Source: Massilia sp. R2A-15 (lineage in GTDB: Bacteria; Pseudomonadota; Gammaproteobacteria; Burkholderiales; Burkholderiaceae_D). Taken from it: 64,000 nucleotides of DNA. A program made the translations under genes and the position numbers. The notes beneath the pieces are model-generated. The model was not told where the DNA came from. It saw nothing but the letters and a program-made list of their open reading frames with translations, and made no database searches. The stretch is from positions 3,596,001-3,660,000 of the forward strand of contig NZ_CP131935.1 in assembly GCF_030704305.1 (NCBI RefSeq), written 5' to 3'. Below are positions 19,001 to 26,850 of the stretch, in pieces; positions within the stretch are counted from its first letter, which is position 1, and the number at the start of each line of letters is the position of its first letter.

Positions 19001-19204
19001 GGGCTGGGCGACGGCGGCGAACTGCAGGCGCCGATGGGACGCGCGGTGATCGGCGGTGTGATTACCTCGACCTTGCTGACGCTGGTGGTGGTGCCGGTAG
19101 CCTACTCCTACCTCGACAACCTGGGCAAGCGCGCGACGCGCTGGTTCAAGCGCGGGGAAGAGAAGCACGAGGAAGCGGCCGAGGAACTGGCCGAAGTCGC
19201 GTAA
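16085..19204 (+). CDS. RND efflux pump, inner-membrane permease subunit
   Basis: A 1039-residue proton-driven exporter of the AcrB/MdtB (HAE1) group. Its N-terminus (TSIQNPVFATMVMVGLMVLG) and the porter-domain motif GASPEQVENDITRPMEDAI are typical. The proton relay Asp pair is visible in LCIGLLIDDAIVVREN near residue 400. A second half with the matching VTKNAILLVDFTNHG near 920 completes the duplicated 12-helix design. The length is normal. Substrates (drugs, solvents or metabolites) cannot be predicted; the IDDA motif argues against a heavy-metal CzcA pump. A REP-like repeat follows the stop. Confidence 0.93.
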   Translation: MWITKTSIQNPVFATMVMVGLMVLGLFSYKNLSLESMPDVEIPFAWVEVQYPGASPEQVENDITRPMEDAINTVSGIKSIRSNSWEGRAGIQLEFQMSTSMDKAMQEVRDNIARVRPSFPKEAKEPFIVRAEGDNSQPIVELTLMSDTRSLRELSTLTEQVITKRLQGVAGVGQVRVNGKTNRQILVNLKPEQLLSQNIGVDEVLRAIQTTNANLPAGNISYGAAERLVRIEGKMKSARDFNRIIVARRASGPVYLDQVATIVDGEQEETSISRVNGARAISLEVTKVQGANTVDVGNGLTKVIAQLQKELGSDIKLKVMENQADQVKSQLDNVKETIIEGALLTMLIVFLFLHSWRSTIITGLTLPISVMASFIAMKYFGFTLNFLTLMALSLCIGLLIDDAIVVRENIVRHLAMGKSHLRAAYDGTNEIGLAVMATTFAIVAVFVPIAFMKGLIGRFFLQFGITVAVAVLVSLFVSFTLDPMLSSVWPDPVKNRFKYVPWLGRMMEKIEHGIDRVHVWYGKVLGLALRWRKATLATALALFVGSLALVPFVGGEMMPEIDRGYIQLRFKTPVGSSLEYTSQKVDQLTAALKDFDKEIDSISTTAGTYDGRNAAMMSVKLTDVHKVKRRSQKELEKLIRARLQSIAGITMSVGNRPIFIAILGQDESKLDAVAHKLMDKMRAIKGVADIEYSQEGANPATIVKINNELASDLGLSVQQIGTALRPFVAGDQISRWLAPDGQNYDVNVQLPKTGRQKIADLAELSVASSKRDAQGNPVMVPLRQVVEFVPSTSPQVLKRQALERRVAVYGGIEGRPNGDVHSDIKKAMNSIALPDGVRFDVGGDAEQMAETMSGFLAAVAIAIIFIYLVLASQFGSFLQPVAIMMSLPLSMIGVLVALLVTGSTLNIFSVIGIVMLMGLVTKNAILLVDFTNHGQREGKPQFAAILEAGQVRLRPILMTTLAMIFGMLPMAIGLGDGGELQAPMGRAVIGGVITSTLLTLVVVPVAYSYLDNLGKRATRWFKRGEEKHEEAAEELAEVA

Positions 19205-19209
19205 CCGCC

Positions 19210-19319
19210 GTCGTTCCTGCGGAGGCAGGAACCCATGCTGAGCATGAGCCGCGGCAGTACGTGTTGAGTATGGGTTCCTGGCTCCGCAGGAAGTCGTTTC
19301 TGCCAGTGGCAGGAACGAC
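19210..19319. repeat. family B REP-like inverted repeat, copy 2
   Basis: Starts with GTCGTTCCTGCGGAGGCAGG and ends with CAGTGGCAGGAACGAC, with a third unit (GGTTCCTGGCTCCGCAGGAA) in between and CATGCTGAG/TTGAGTATGG spacers. At about 110 bp it is longer than the other copies because of the extra unit. It begins six bases after the pump stop. Confidence 0.8.
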
Positions 19320-19333
19320 AAGCCAAAAAAGAT

Positions 19334-19360
19334 GGGGTCCGATTCTGCGAACCTGACCCC
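19334..19360. repeat. family A palindrome, copy 8 (diverged)
   Basis: Outer arms GGGGTC and GACCCC are kept, but the inner arms are GATTC/GAACC rather than GGTCC/GGACC. It lies between the REP-like copy at 19210 and the small Lys-rich gene, at the convergent 3' ends. Confidence 0.75.
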
Positions 19361-19375
19361 ATTCTTGTTTCTGCC

Positions 19376-19573
19376 TTAAATCGGGCTTTCCTCTTGCGGC
19401 GAGGCCCGTTCGATATCGGTATCCGTTTCAACGGCATCATCCACGTCGTCAGGATGGACAGCCATGCCGGGATTGGCTTTCGCCTCCGCCTTGCGCCTGG
19501 CCTTCTCTTCCGCTTTCTTCTTCTTCTCTAATTCCCGTTGACGTTTCTCGTACGAAAAATTCGTCTTAGCCAT
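19376..19573 (-). CDS. small charged protein, function unknown
   Basis: A 65-residue protein whose first half is a Lys/Arg/Glu-rich helix (SYEKRQRELEKKKKAEEKARR) with coiled-coil character and whose second half is acidic. ATG 19573 is preceded by AGAGGTG with good spacing; a GTG at 19579 lies inside that site and is unlikely to be the start. Similar short KRQRELEKKKK proteins are common as hypotheticals in Burkholderiales, which supports it being real. Nucleic acid or ribosome binding is a plausible guess from composition only. Confidence 0.7.
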   Translation of the reverse strand: MAKTNFSYEKRQRELEKKKKAEEKARRKAEAKANPGMAVHPDDVDDAVETDTDIERASPQEESPI

Positions 19574-19641
19574 GATCACCTCTTGTATTGTCGGAATGCC
19601 CTAACCCGCATTATGACGCAGTTATGCAAACAGCATTTGAA

Positions 19642-20577
19642 TTAACCACGTGGATGGTGCTCGGCGTGCAAGCTTTTCAGGCGTTCGCGCGCTACATGGG
19701 TGTAGATCTGGGTTGTAGAAATGTCCGAGTGGCCCAACAAAAGTTGGACCACGCGCAGGTCGGCGCCGTGGTTCAGCAGGTGCGTGGCGAAGGCGTGGCG
19801 CAAGGTGTGCGGCGACAGCGGCCCCTGGATGCCGGCGCGCGCCGCGTGCTTCTTGATCAGCACCCAGAACATCTGGCGCGTCATCGGCCCGCCGCGCGCG
19901 GTGACGAACAGCGCGTCGTCCACCTGGCCGTCGAGGATCACGCCGCGCGCATCGAGCAGGTACCGCTCGATCCAGCGCCGCGCTTCCTGGCCGAACGGCA
20001 CCAGGCGCGTCTTGCTGCCCTTGCCGGTCACGCGCAGCACGCCGTCGTTCAGGCTCAACTCCACCATCTTCAGCGCCACCAGTTCCGACACCCGCAGCCC
20101 GCTCGCGTACATCAGTTCGAGCATGGTTCGTTCGCGCAGTCCCAGCGGCGTGCCCACGTCCGGCGCGGCCAGCAGCGACTCGACCTGCGCCTCGGTCAGC
20201 GTGTGGACGAAGCGGTCCGGCTGCTTCGCCGACGCCATCTGCAGGCAGGGGTCGGTGGCGATCTGCTTCTGGCGCAGCGCCAGCTGGTAGAAGCGCTTGA
20301 GCACCGACAGGCGGCGGTTGGCCGAACTCGGCTTGGTCTGGTCGTGGCGCTCGGCGAAATAGGCGGCCAGGTCATGCCCCTCGACCTGGTGCAGGGTCGC
20401 GCAATGGGGCCGGCGCACTGCCAGCCAGCGCGCGAACAGGCGCATGTCGCGCCGGTAAGCTTCGAGCGAGTTCTTGGCCAGGCCCTGCTCGAGCCACAGG
20501 TTGTCGATGAATTCGTCGATCAGCGCCAGATTGGCGGCCGACGGTTCCGTCACGCCCAGATCGACTGCTGCTGCCAT
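19642..20577 (-). CDS. xerD: site-specific tyrosine recombinase XerD
   Basis: A 311-residue recombinase that, with XerC, resolves chromosome dimers at dif near division. The N-terminal SAM-like domain (IDEFIDNLWLEQGLAKNSLEAYR) is followed by the catalytic domain with Arg in SGLRVSEL, Lys in TGKGSKTR, HTLRHAFATHLL, LLGHSDISTTQIYTH, and the nucleophilic Tyr in that last motif. Start 20577 (MAAAVDLGVTEPSA) gives the normal XerD length, although the frame is open upstream. Its first 28 bp overlap the 3' end of ogt, so the two are co-transcribed. It is the housekeeping XerD rather than a mobile-element integrase. Confidence 0.93.
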   Translation of the reverse strand: MAAAVDLGVTEPSAANLALIDEFIDNLWLEQGLAKNSLEAYRRDMRLFARWLAVRRPHCATLHQVEGHDLAAYFAERHDQTKPSSANRRLSVLKRFYQLALRQKQIATDPCLQMASAKQPDRFVHTLTEAQVESLLAAPDVGTPLGLRERTMLELMYASGLRVSELVALKMVELSLNDGVLRVTGKGSKTRLVPFGQEARRWIERYLLDARGVILDGQVDDALFVTARGGPMTRQMFWVLIKKHAARAGIQGPLSPHTLRHAFATHLLNHGADLRVVQLLLGHSDISTTQIYTHVARERLKSLHAEHHPRG

Positions 20578-21092
20578 GGGGTGCCGGACAAGGCGGCGCC
20601 TTCGTGGGTGAGCAGCCAGCGCTTGACGCTCAGGTGGAAACCGTTTTCGTCGTCGTGGTTCGAGAAGCCGCCCAGGCCGCCGGCCGCCGTCACGCGATGG
20701 CATGGGATCACCAGCGGGAACCAGTTGGCGCCGCAGGCCTGGCCGACCGCGCGCGGCGCCGAGCCGATGTGCTTGGCGACCTGGCCGTAGGTGCGCACGC
20801 TGCCGCGCGGGATGCTGGAAATCGCCGCCCAAACGCGCTGCTGGAACGCGCTGCCGGCCTCGCACAAGGGCAGGCTGAACGTGAAGTCCGGATCGGCGAG
20901 ATAGCGCCGCACCTGCTGCGCGGCGGCGTCCGCCGTCGCGTCGGTGGCGTCCTTCTCACTGAAATGGGGCGGCAGGTAGACCAGTTCACGGACCTGCCCT
21001 GCATCGGTGCGGATGCCGATGGCGCCAAATGGTGCATGCACGATGGCGCTGAAGATGTAGCTGCCCTGCTGGGCGGGAGTGATGGTTTGCAT
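20550..21092 (-). CDS. ogt: methylated-DNA-[protein]-cysteine S-methyltransferase
   Basis: A 180-residue suicide repair protein that removes alkyl groups from O6-alkylguanine. The acceptor Cys lies in FPLVIPCHRVTAAGG near residue 141, preceded by the helix-turn-helix PRGSVRTYGQVAKHIGS and the Asn hinge region. I chose ATG 21092 (MQTITPAQQ), since the upstream extension to 21161 runs through the terminator hairpin. It overlaps xerD by 28 bp. No ada-type regulatory domain is fused. Confidence 0.93.
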   Translation of the reverse strand: MQTITPAQQGSYIFSAIVHAPFGAIGIRTDAGQVRELVYLPPHFSEKDATDATADAAAQQVRRYLADPDFTFSLPLCEAGSAFQQRVWAAISSIPRGSVRTYGQVAKHIGSAPRAVGQACGANWFPLVIPCHRVTAAGGLGGFSNHDDENGFHLSVKRWLLTHEGAALSGTPWQQQSIWA

Positions 21093-21121
21093 GACGCATA
21101 GTGTAGCGCATGCCGCAGGCG

Positions 21122-21150
21122 AAAAAAAACGCACCCGAAGGTGCGTTTTA
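21122..21150 (-). terminator. rho-independent terminator of the dctPQM operon
   Basis: On the minus strand AACGCACC-TTCG-GGTGCGTT forms a perfect stem with a UUCG tetraloop, followed by a run of eight T. It lies between the dctM stop (21400) and the ogt start (21092), so it should end dct transcription before ogt-xerD. Four T on the plus side give it weaker bidirectional potential. Confidence 0.85.
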
Positions 21151-21399
21151 AGTTCGTTCACGTTTCCGGCCGTTTGGTCAGTGCCAACGGCATTCTGTAA
21201 AACGTGTGTCTCCTCGATATTTCTGCGGTATGGACTACCGTGTTTTTATCACTACTCCCCAAACCTTCGATTCTTTGACCGGCGCCGCACCATTGTGGGG
21301 CGCTGGAACGGTGCCAATCATAACGCATCTGCATTTGGGCGGCGTGGTTTTTTTTGCACGCCTGTTGAAATAAATTTACTTGCCTTTCCACGCGGATTG

Positions 21400-22791
21400 C
21401 TACATCAATCCCATCGCCCTTGGCAGCCACAAGGACAAGCCCGGCCAATAGGTGACGATCACCAGAAACACCAGCATGGTCAGCAGCCACGGCAGCACCG
21501 CCACGGTCAGCTCCGAGATGCTCATCTTCGAAATGCCGCTGGCCACGTACAGGTTCAGGCCGACCGGCGGATGGCACAGGCCCACTTCCATGTTGGCGTC
21601 GATCATGATGCCGAAGTGCACAGAATCGATGCCAAGACGGATCGCGGCCGGATGCAGGATCGGCGCCATCACCAGGATGATCGACGACGGCTCCATCACG
21701 TTGCCGGCCAATAGCAGCAGGATGTTGGTGAAGAACAGGAAGCCGGCCTGGCCCAGGTCCTTGGCCAGGATCCAGTCCGCCATCGCCTGCGGGATGTTCT
21801 CGTGCGCCATCAGGAACGAGAACAGCACGGCATTGGTGATGATGTAGAGCAGCATCGCGCTCAGGCTGGCCGAACGCTTGAGCACGGCCGGCACCTTCTT
21901 CATCGGCAAGTCCTTGTACACGAACACCGAAATGAGGAAGGCGTACACGGCGCTCATCGCCGCCGCTTCGGTCGGCGTGAAGATGCCGTAGGTGATGCCG
22001 CCGATGATGATCACCACCAGCATCAGGCCCCACACGCTCTTGCGGAAGGCCACCCAGCGCTGGGCCCAGGTGGACTTGCGCATGCGCGGGTAGTTGTTCT
22101 TCTTCGCCAGCACCCACGTCGTGGTGCACAGCATCACCGTCAGCAGGATGCCGGGGAACAGGCCCGCCAGGAACAGCGCGCCGATCGAGGTGTTGGTCGA
22201 GATCGCGTAGATCACTTTCGGGATCGACGGCAGCATCAGGATGCCGAGCGAGCCGGCGGTGATGATGACGCCGGCGCCGAACGCCTTCGGATAGCCCTGC
22301 TTGACCATGGCCGGCAGGATGATCGAGCCGATCGCCACCACCGTCGCCACGGACGAGCCGCACACCAGCGCGAACATGGCGCAGGCGATGATGCCGGCCA
22401 GCGCCAGCCCGCCGTACCAGTGGCCGATCATGCTGGTGGCGAAGCCGATCATGCGCTTGGCCACGCCGCCGTGCGTAAGGAAGTTACCGGCCAGGATGAA
22501 CAGCGGGATCGCCATGATCTCGAACTTCTCAATGCCGGAGAACAGCTTGAGCGCGACCGCCTCGACCGGCACATGGGTCAGCAGGTACAGGAACATCAGC
22601 ACCGTCAGGCCCAGCGCGATCGACACCGGAATGCCGGTCAGCATCAGCAGGATCAGCAGCGCGAACACGATGCCGACCTTGCCGCCGGCGATGCACACGG
22701 CCAGCAGGATCAGGCCGATCGCGCCCAGCCAGATGCCGGCCTTCTTCTTCGACCAGACCTGGCTTTCGTCAACAGGAATGGCGGCGCTCAT
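21400..22791 (-). CDS. dctM: TRAP transporter large permease subunit DctM
   Basis: A 463-residue membrane protein with about 12 segments that carries the substrate in the TRAP dicarboxylate system, driven by a sodium or proton gradient. Family motifs include IPLFILAGNFLTHGG, CGSSVATVVAIGSIILPAM and FTPTEAAAMSAVYAFL. It overlaps dctQ by four bases (22788-22791), so the two are translationally coupled. It is somewhat longer than the usual 425-430 residues because of a hydrophilic N-terminal segment (VDESQVWSKKKAGIW) before the first helix and a hydrophilic loop (KKNNYPRMRKSTWAQRW) near the middle. Confidence 0.95.
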   Translation of the reverse strand: MSAAIPVDESQVWSKKKAGIWLGAIGLILLAVCIAGGKVGIVFALLILLMLTGIPVSIALGLTVLMFLYLLTHVPVEAVALKLFSGIEKFEIMAIPLFILAGNFLTHGGVAKRMIGFATSMIGHWYGGLALAGIIACAMFALVCGSSVATVVAIGSIILPAMVKQGYPKAFGAGVIITAGSLGILMLPSIPKVIYAISTNTSIGALFLAGLFPGILLTVMLCTTTWVLAKKNNYPRMRKSTWAQRWVAFRKSVWGLMLVVIIIGGITYGIFTPTEAAAMSAVYAFLISVFVYKDLPMKKVPAVLKRSASLSAMLLYIITNAVLFSFLMAHENIPQAMADWILAKDLGQAGFLFFTNILLLLAGNVMEPSSIILVMAPILHPAAIRLGIDSVHFGIMIDANMEVGLCHPPVGLNLYVASGISKMSISELTVAVLPWLLTMLVFLVIVTYWPGLSLWLPRAMGLM

Positions 22792-23444
22792 CGTGCACCT
22801 CCTGCGCTGAGCGGCGTGACCGGTTCGAGCGCGGCGAACATCTCGTCGTCCTCATCGTCCAGGCCCTCCACGTGCGCTTCGTCCTGGTGCGGCAGTTCGC
22901 CGGTGCGCAGGAAGATCCAGGTCACCTGGATGAAGCGGAAGCACATTAGGTAGGAGCCGAGCGGCACCACCGAATAGACGAACCAGGTCGGCCACTCAAG
23001 GTCCGGCGTGGTCGGCCCTTCCGGCACGCCGTCGACATTCATGCCCAGCCGCGAGAAGAACGCGTAGTGCATGCCGTTTTCCCAGATGAAGCGCAGGCCG
23101 AGCGAGCCGATGATGCCGGTAAACAGCATCCCGCACAGCAGCGCCACCAGCGTCGTGTTGCGCCGCCAGGCGGTGGGCAGGCGCCGCACCAGCACATCGA
23201 CGCCGACGTGCACGCCCATGCGCACGCCATAGGCCGCGCCGAATTTTGCCATCCACACGAACATGATGATCGCCAGTTCCTGCGCCCATTCGAAATGCAG
23301 CGACAGCAGGAAGTCCTGGACGTAGGGGATCGGCAAGCCGGTGCCGTAGCGGTGCAGGACCGACAGGAAGATGATCAGCGTGGCGCCGCCCATCAGAAAG
23401 GCGATCACCCACTCTTCGAGGTGATCGAGAATTTTCAGAAACAT
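22788..23444 (-). CDS. dctQ: TRAP transporter small permease subunit DctQ
   Basis: A 218-residue, four-helix membrane protein that joins DctM in the inner membrane. The first helix starts near residue 14 (VIAFLMGGATLIIFLSVLHRYG). WAQELAIIMFVWMAKFGAAYGVR and HVGVDVLVRRLP are the typical DctQ signature region. An acidic cytoplasmic tail (VEGLDDEDDEMFAALE) ends the protein. It starts about 275 bp after the dctP stop, with a repeat-filled gap between. Confidence 0.92.
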   Translation of the reverse strand: MFLKILDHLEEWVIAFLMGGATLIIFLSVLHRYGTGLPIPYVQDFLLSLHFEWAQELAIIMFVWMAKFGAAYGVRMGVHVGVDVLVRRLPTAWRRNTTLVALLCGMLFTGIIGSLGLRFIWENGMHYAFFSRLGMNVDGVPEGPTTPDLEWPTWFVYSVVPLGSYLMCFRFIQVTWIFLRTGELPHQDEAHVEGLDDEDDEMFAALEPVTPLSAGGAR

Positions 23445-23559
23445 GACACGTCTCCGTGGTCTTAAGAATGTTGAATGCGGATGCCGAAAACGGCGAACAA
23501 GCGCCCCGGCCGCCCTACTGCCGTGAGGTGAAGGTGAAGACTGGCGCGGCGCGCAGAAA

Positions 23560-23656
23560 CGGGGTCTGCTCCCGCGGAACTACGGGGACGCCGAGTCCCC
23601 ATTGTCATTTCGCCCCGCATTCCTAAAATGGGGTCAGGTCCGCGGGACCTGACCCC
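23560..23656. repeat. family A palindromes, copies 9a (chimeric) and 9b (perfect)
   Basis: 9b (23630-23656) has the full GGGGTCAGGTCC/GGACCTGACCCC arms. 9a (23560-23603) begins with GGGGTCTGCTCC and ends in the ACGGGGACGCCGAGTCCCC hairpin, which is identical over 22 bp to 3713-3734. Both lie inside the dct operon, between dctP and dctQ, so they could lower dctQM expression relative to dctP. Confidence 0.8.
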
Positions 23657-23719
23657 GATGACGCGCGCGCCGCTGGTTCTTAACCTGACGGTGTTACCCG
23701 CCCGGTGCTACGGCCCGCC

Positions 23720-24706
23720 TTACTTGGCCGCTTCTTTCGTAATGGCGGTGATCAAGTCCTTGCCGATGCGGCCTTCCATCTCCTTGTGCACCGGCAGCAG
23801 GACCTTGCGGAACGCCGCCTGCTCGGCTGGCGTCGGCGTGTAGATCGTCGTCTTGCCGGCCTTCTTGATGGCGTCGAGGGCCATGTCGTTGTCGCGCTGG
23901 GCGATGGCTTTCTCGAACGTAGTGGCGTCGGCCATGGCTTTTTCCAGCTGGCCGCGGATGTCGGCCGGCAGCCCGTCCCAGAACTTCTTGTTGACGATTA
24001 CCGCGTAGCCCAGGTAGCCGTGGTTCGACAGCGTCACGTGCTTTTGCACCTCATGCATCTTCTGGGTGTACATGTTCGATGGCGGGTTCTCGGTGCCGTC
24101 CACCACGCCGGTCTGCAGCGCCTGGTACACCTCGGAGAAGGCCAGCACCTGCGGATTGGCGCCGAGCGCGCGCATCTGGGCGTCGAGCACTTTGGATGAC
24201 TGGATGCGCATCTTCAGGCCCTTGAAGTCGGCCGGCGTGTGCAGCGGCTTGTTGGCCGACATCACCTTGAATCCGTTGTCCCAGTAGGCCAGGCCGGTGA
24301 TGCCCTTCGGTTCGAGCTTGGCCAGCAGGCCCTTGCCGATCGGGCCTTCGGTCACGTTGTACAGCGCCTGCTTGGTCGGGAAGATGTACGGCAGGTCGAA
24401 CGCTTCGAATTCCTTCACGCCCAGCGGGCCGAACTTGGCCAGCGACGGCGCCAGCATCTGCACGGCGCCGAGCTGCAGCGCCTCCATCTCTTCCTTGTCC
24501 TTGTACAGCTGGCTGTTCGGATACACCTCCACCTTGACCCGGCCCTTGGTGTTCTTCTCGGCCAGCTCCTTGAAGCGCTCGGCGGCCTGGCCTTTCGGCG
24601 TGTCGGTCGCGACCACATGGCTGAACTTGATGACGATCGGCGCTTGCGCGAACGCGCTCATGCTGACGGCGGCGGCCAGGGCGACGACCAGTGACTTGAA
24701 TTTCAT
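23720..24706 (-). CDS. dctP: TRAP dicarboxylate-binding protein DctP
   Basis: A 328-residue periplasmic receptor. MKFKSLVVALAAAVSMSAFA is a clean signal peptide. GRVKVEVYPNSQLYKDKEEMEALQLGA-type sequence and KMRIQSSKVLDAQMRALGANP contain the conserved Arg that binds the carboxylate, followed by VVDGTENPPSNMYT. ATG 24706 has GGAG nine bases upstream. It is the first gene of dctPQM. C4-dicarboxylates such as malate, succinate and fumarate are the expected substrates, supported by the divergent DctS/DctR genes. Confidence 0.95.
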   Translation of the reverse strand: MKFKSLVVALAAAVSMSAFAQAPIVIKFSHVVATDTPKGQAAERFKELAEKNTKGRVKVEVYPNSQLYKDKEEMEALQLGAVQMLAPSLAKFGPLGVKEFEAFDLPYIFPTKQALYNVTEGPIGKGLLAKLEPKGITGLAYWDNGFKVMSANKPLHTPADFKGLKMRIQSSKVLDAQMRALGANPQVLAFSEVYQALQTGVVDGTENPPSNMYTQKMHEVQKHVTLSNHGYLGYAVIVNKKFWDGLPADIRGQLEKAMADATTFEKAIAQRDNDMALDAIKKAGKTTIYTPTPAEQAAFRKVLLPVHKEMEGRIGKDLITAITKEAAK

Positions 24707-24782
24707 GCTTTGTCTCCTCGTTGATGGCAAATCTATTATTATTAAAACTATTTTCCCAGTCTGAGCGGGTTCATCCGGCATC

Positions 24783-24806
24783 GCTATTGTGGAAAACCAC
24801 AATAGC
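24783..24806. promoter_or_regulatory. perfect inverted repeat between dctP and dctS (candidate operator)
   Basis: Arms GCTATTGTGG and CCACAATAGC, ten bases each and fully complementary, separated by AAAA. It sits 76 bp upstream of dctP and 31 bp upstream of dctS, in a markedly AT-rich divergent promoter region. Position and symmetry suggest the binding site of a dimeric regulator, most simply the DctR-like response regulator encoded next to it. There is no T tract, so it is not a terminator. Confidence 0.65.
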
Positions 24807-24837
24807 AACTCGGCAATAAATGTAACACTTTTATGCC

Positions 24838-26811
24838 ATGAAAATTCCGTTCGTGCATGCTGCGCCGCACCATCTGCGCTGGCCACTGCGCTTCCTCCTC
24901 CCCGCCGTGCTGGTGCTGCTGTTCGTCGCCGTGCTGATCTGGCTGCCGTGGCAGGCGCGCGAAATGGAAAGCAATGAGCGCCAGGAGCAGCTGATCGCCG
25001 ACACCCTGTGGGTCGAGCAGGCGGTGCGCTTCGAGCTGAGCCGCAGCGAGGACGCACTGGCGTCGCTGGGCAACGAGCTGGCCGCGCAGCCGCCGGCGGA
25101 CAAGCTGCAGGCGCGCTTCGCCCAGCTGCTCAACAATGGCCACGAACTGCGCGCGGTGCGCTGGCTCGATGCGCAGGCCGGCACGCTGGCCGAGCGCGGC
25201 GCCGACGTGGCGGCCGGCGCGCTTTCGGCCACGTCGCGCAACGCCTGGGAGCTGGCGCGCGACACCCGCAAGGCGCGCTACAGCGATGCCTACGCAGCCG
25301 CGTCGGGCCGCGCTTCCCTGGTCGACTACCACCTGCCCCTGTACCGCAACGGCCGCTTCGCAGGCACCCTGACCGCCACCTACGACCTCAAGCTGCTGCT
25401 CGACGAAACCGTGCCCTGGTGGTTCGCGCAGGACAACGCCATCTCGCTGGTCGATCGCGACGACAGGAACCTGGCCACGCGCGCAGCCGCGGGGCCGGGG
25501 CGCGGCGTGTACACCCACAAGCGCGCGCTCGACCTGCCCGGCGCGACCATGTTCCTGGCCACCGACAGCGTCAAGGGTCCGCCGCGCCTGCTGCCCAATT
25601 TGCTTGTCGGCTCGGTCATCGCGCTGGCGCTCGGCCTGCTGGCGAGCCTGGCCGCGCTGTGGCGCCACATCGCGCGCCGGCTCGCCGCGGAAGGCGCGCT
25701 GCGTCAGCAGATGGCGTTTCGCACCGCGATGGAAAACTCGCTGGTGACGGGCCTGCGCGCGCGCGACCTCGAAGGGCGCGTCACCTACGTCAATCCGGCG
25801 TTCTGCCAGATCGTCGGCTTGCCGCCGGAGGAACTGGTGGGCAAGGCGCCGCCGATGGCCTACTGGGCGCCCGAGGCGATGGCCGACTACCAGCAGCGCT
25901 TCGCCTCGGTGCTGGCGGGGAACGTGACGCCGCAGTTCGAGACCATCTTCCAGCGCTCCGACGGCGTGCGCGTGCCGGTGCTGATCTTCGAGGCGCCGCT
26001 GGTCGACAGCGAAGGCCGCCAGACCGGCTGGATGGGATCGATCCTCGACATCTCCGACCGCAAGAACGCCGAGGAACTGGCGCGCCAGCAGCAGGAAAAA
26101 CTGCACGCGAGCGCGCGCCTGGCGACAATGGGCGAGATCTCGTCAATGCTGGCGCATGAGCTGAACCAGCCGCTGGCCGCCATTTCGAGCTACACCACTG
26201 GCGCGCTGAACATGCTCGGGCGCTCGTCCGACACCGGCGCCGCGCTCGACCCGGCGGTGCTCAAACCGGCGCTGGAACAGGCCAGCGTGCAGGCGCGCCG
26301 CGCCGGCCAGATCATCCGCAGCGTGCACGAATTCGTCAAGAAGCGCGAGCCGGAGCGCCAGCCGGTCGACATCGCCGCGCTGGTCGAGGGGATCCGCACG
26401 CTGATCGAGCTGCAGGCCAACAAGCACTTCGTCGCGATCCAGACCGCGATCCCGGCGGACCTGCCGGCCGTCAGCGCCGACCGCATGATGCTCGAGCAGG
26501 TGCTGCTGAACCTGACGCGCAACGCGATCGAAGCAATGCAGGACATCGTGCCGGAGCGGCGCGTCCTGCGCATAGTGGCGGCGCACGAGGCGGGCCAGGT
26601 GATGGTGTCGGTGATCGACCAGGGACACGGCATCGCGCCCGAAGTGGCAGAGCGCCTGTTCTCGCCCTTCTTCTCGACCAAGGCCGAAGGCATGGGCATG
26701 GGCCTGTCGATCTGCCGCACGGCGATCGAATTTCACGGCGGCACCCTGACCCACGCCGACAACCCCGGCGGCGGCACCATTTTCCGGTTTTCCTTGCCCA
26801 GCCAGGCTTGA
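24838..26811 (+). CDS. dctS: sensor histidine kinase, DctS-like
   Basis: A 657-residue membrane kinase. Two membrane segments (about 17-37 and 256-276) bracket a periplasmic sensor domain of the double-Cache dicarboxylate type. A PAS domain (about 295-415) is followed by a HisKA domain with the phospho-acceptor His440 in MLAHELNQPLAAISSY. The ATPase domain has NLTRNAIEAMQD (N box), VIDQGHGIAPE (G1) and EGMGMGLSICRTAIE (G2). Placement divergent to dctPQM and next to a FixJ-type regulator matches the DctS/DctR arrangement known from Rhodobacter capsulatus. The gene name rests on that analogy. Confidence 0.88.
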   Translation: MKIPFVHAAPHHLRWPLRFLLPAVLVLLFVAVLIWLPWQAREMESNERQEQLIADTLWVEQAVRFELSRSEDALASLGNELAAQPPADKLQARFAQLLNNGHELRAVRWLDAQAGTLAERGADVAAGALSATSRNAWELARDTRKARYSDAYAAASGRASLVDYHLPLYRNGRFAGTLTATYDLKLLLDETVPWWFAQDNAISLVDRDDRNLATRAAAGPGRGVYTHKRALDLPGATMFLATDSVKGPPRLLPNLLVGSVIALALGLLASLAALWRHIARRLAAEGALRQQMAFRTAMENSLVTGLRARDLEGRVTYVNPAFCQIVGLPPEELVGKAPPMAYWAPEAMADYQQRFASVLAGNVTPQFETIFQRSDGVRVPVLIFEAPLVDSEGRQTGWMGSILDISDRKNAEELARQQQEKLHASARLATMGEISSMLAHELNQPLAAISSYTTGALNMLGRSSDTGAALDPAVLKPALEQASVQARRAGQIIRSVHEFVKKREPERQPVDIAALVEGIRTLIELQANKHFVAIQTAIPADLPAVSADRMMLEQVLLNLTRNAIEAMQDIVPERRVLRIVAAHEAGQVMVSVIDQGHGIAPEVAERLFSPFFSTKAEGMGMGLSICRTAIEFHGGTLTHADNPGGGTIFRFSLPSQA

Positions 26812-26850
26812 GCTAAAATCGGCACACAATAATAGGGACGGAGACAGGCA

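Noticed and set aside
14858-19204. RND system considered as a heavy-metal (Czc/Cus) exporter
   Set aside because: The proton-relay helix has the IDDA motif of the drug-efflux HAE1 group and the adaptor has no metal-binding His/Met clusters.
19642-20577. XerD considered as a prophage or island integrase
   Set aside because: Length, motifs and the housekeeping context (overlap with ogt, no att repeats or phage genes) fit chromosomal XerD.
24783-24806. Inverted repeat considered as a terminator
   Set aside because: No T tract on either strand and it lies upstream of both genes, so an operator is more likely.
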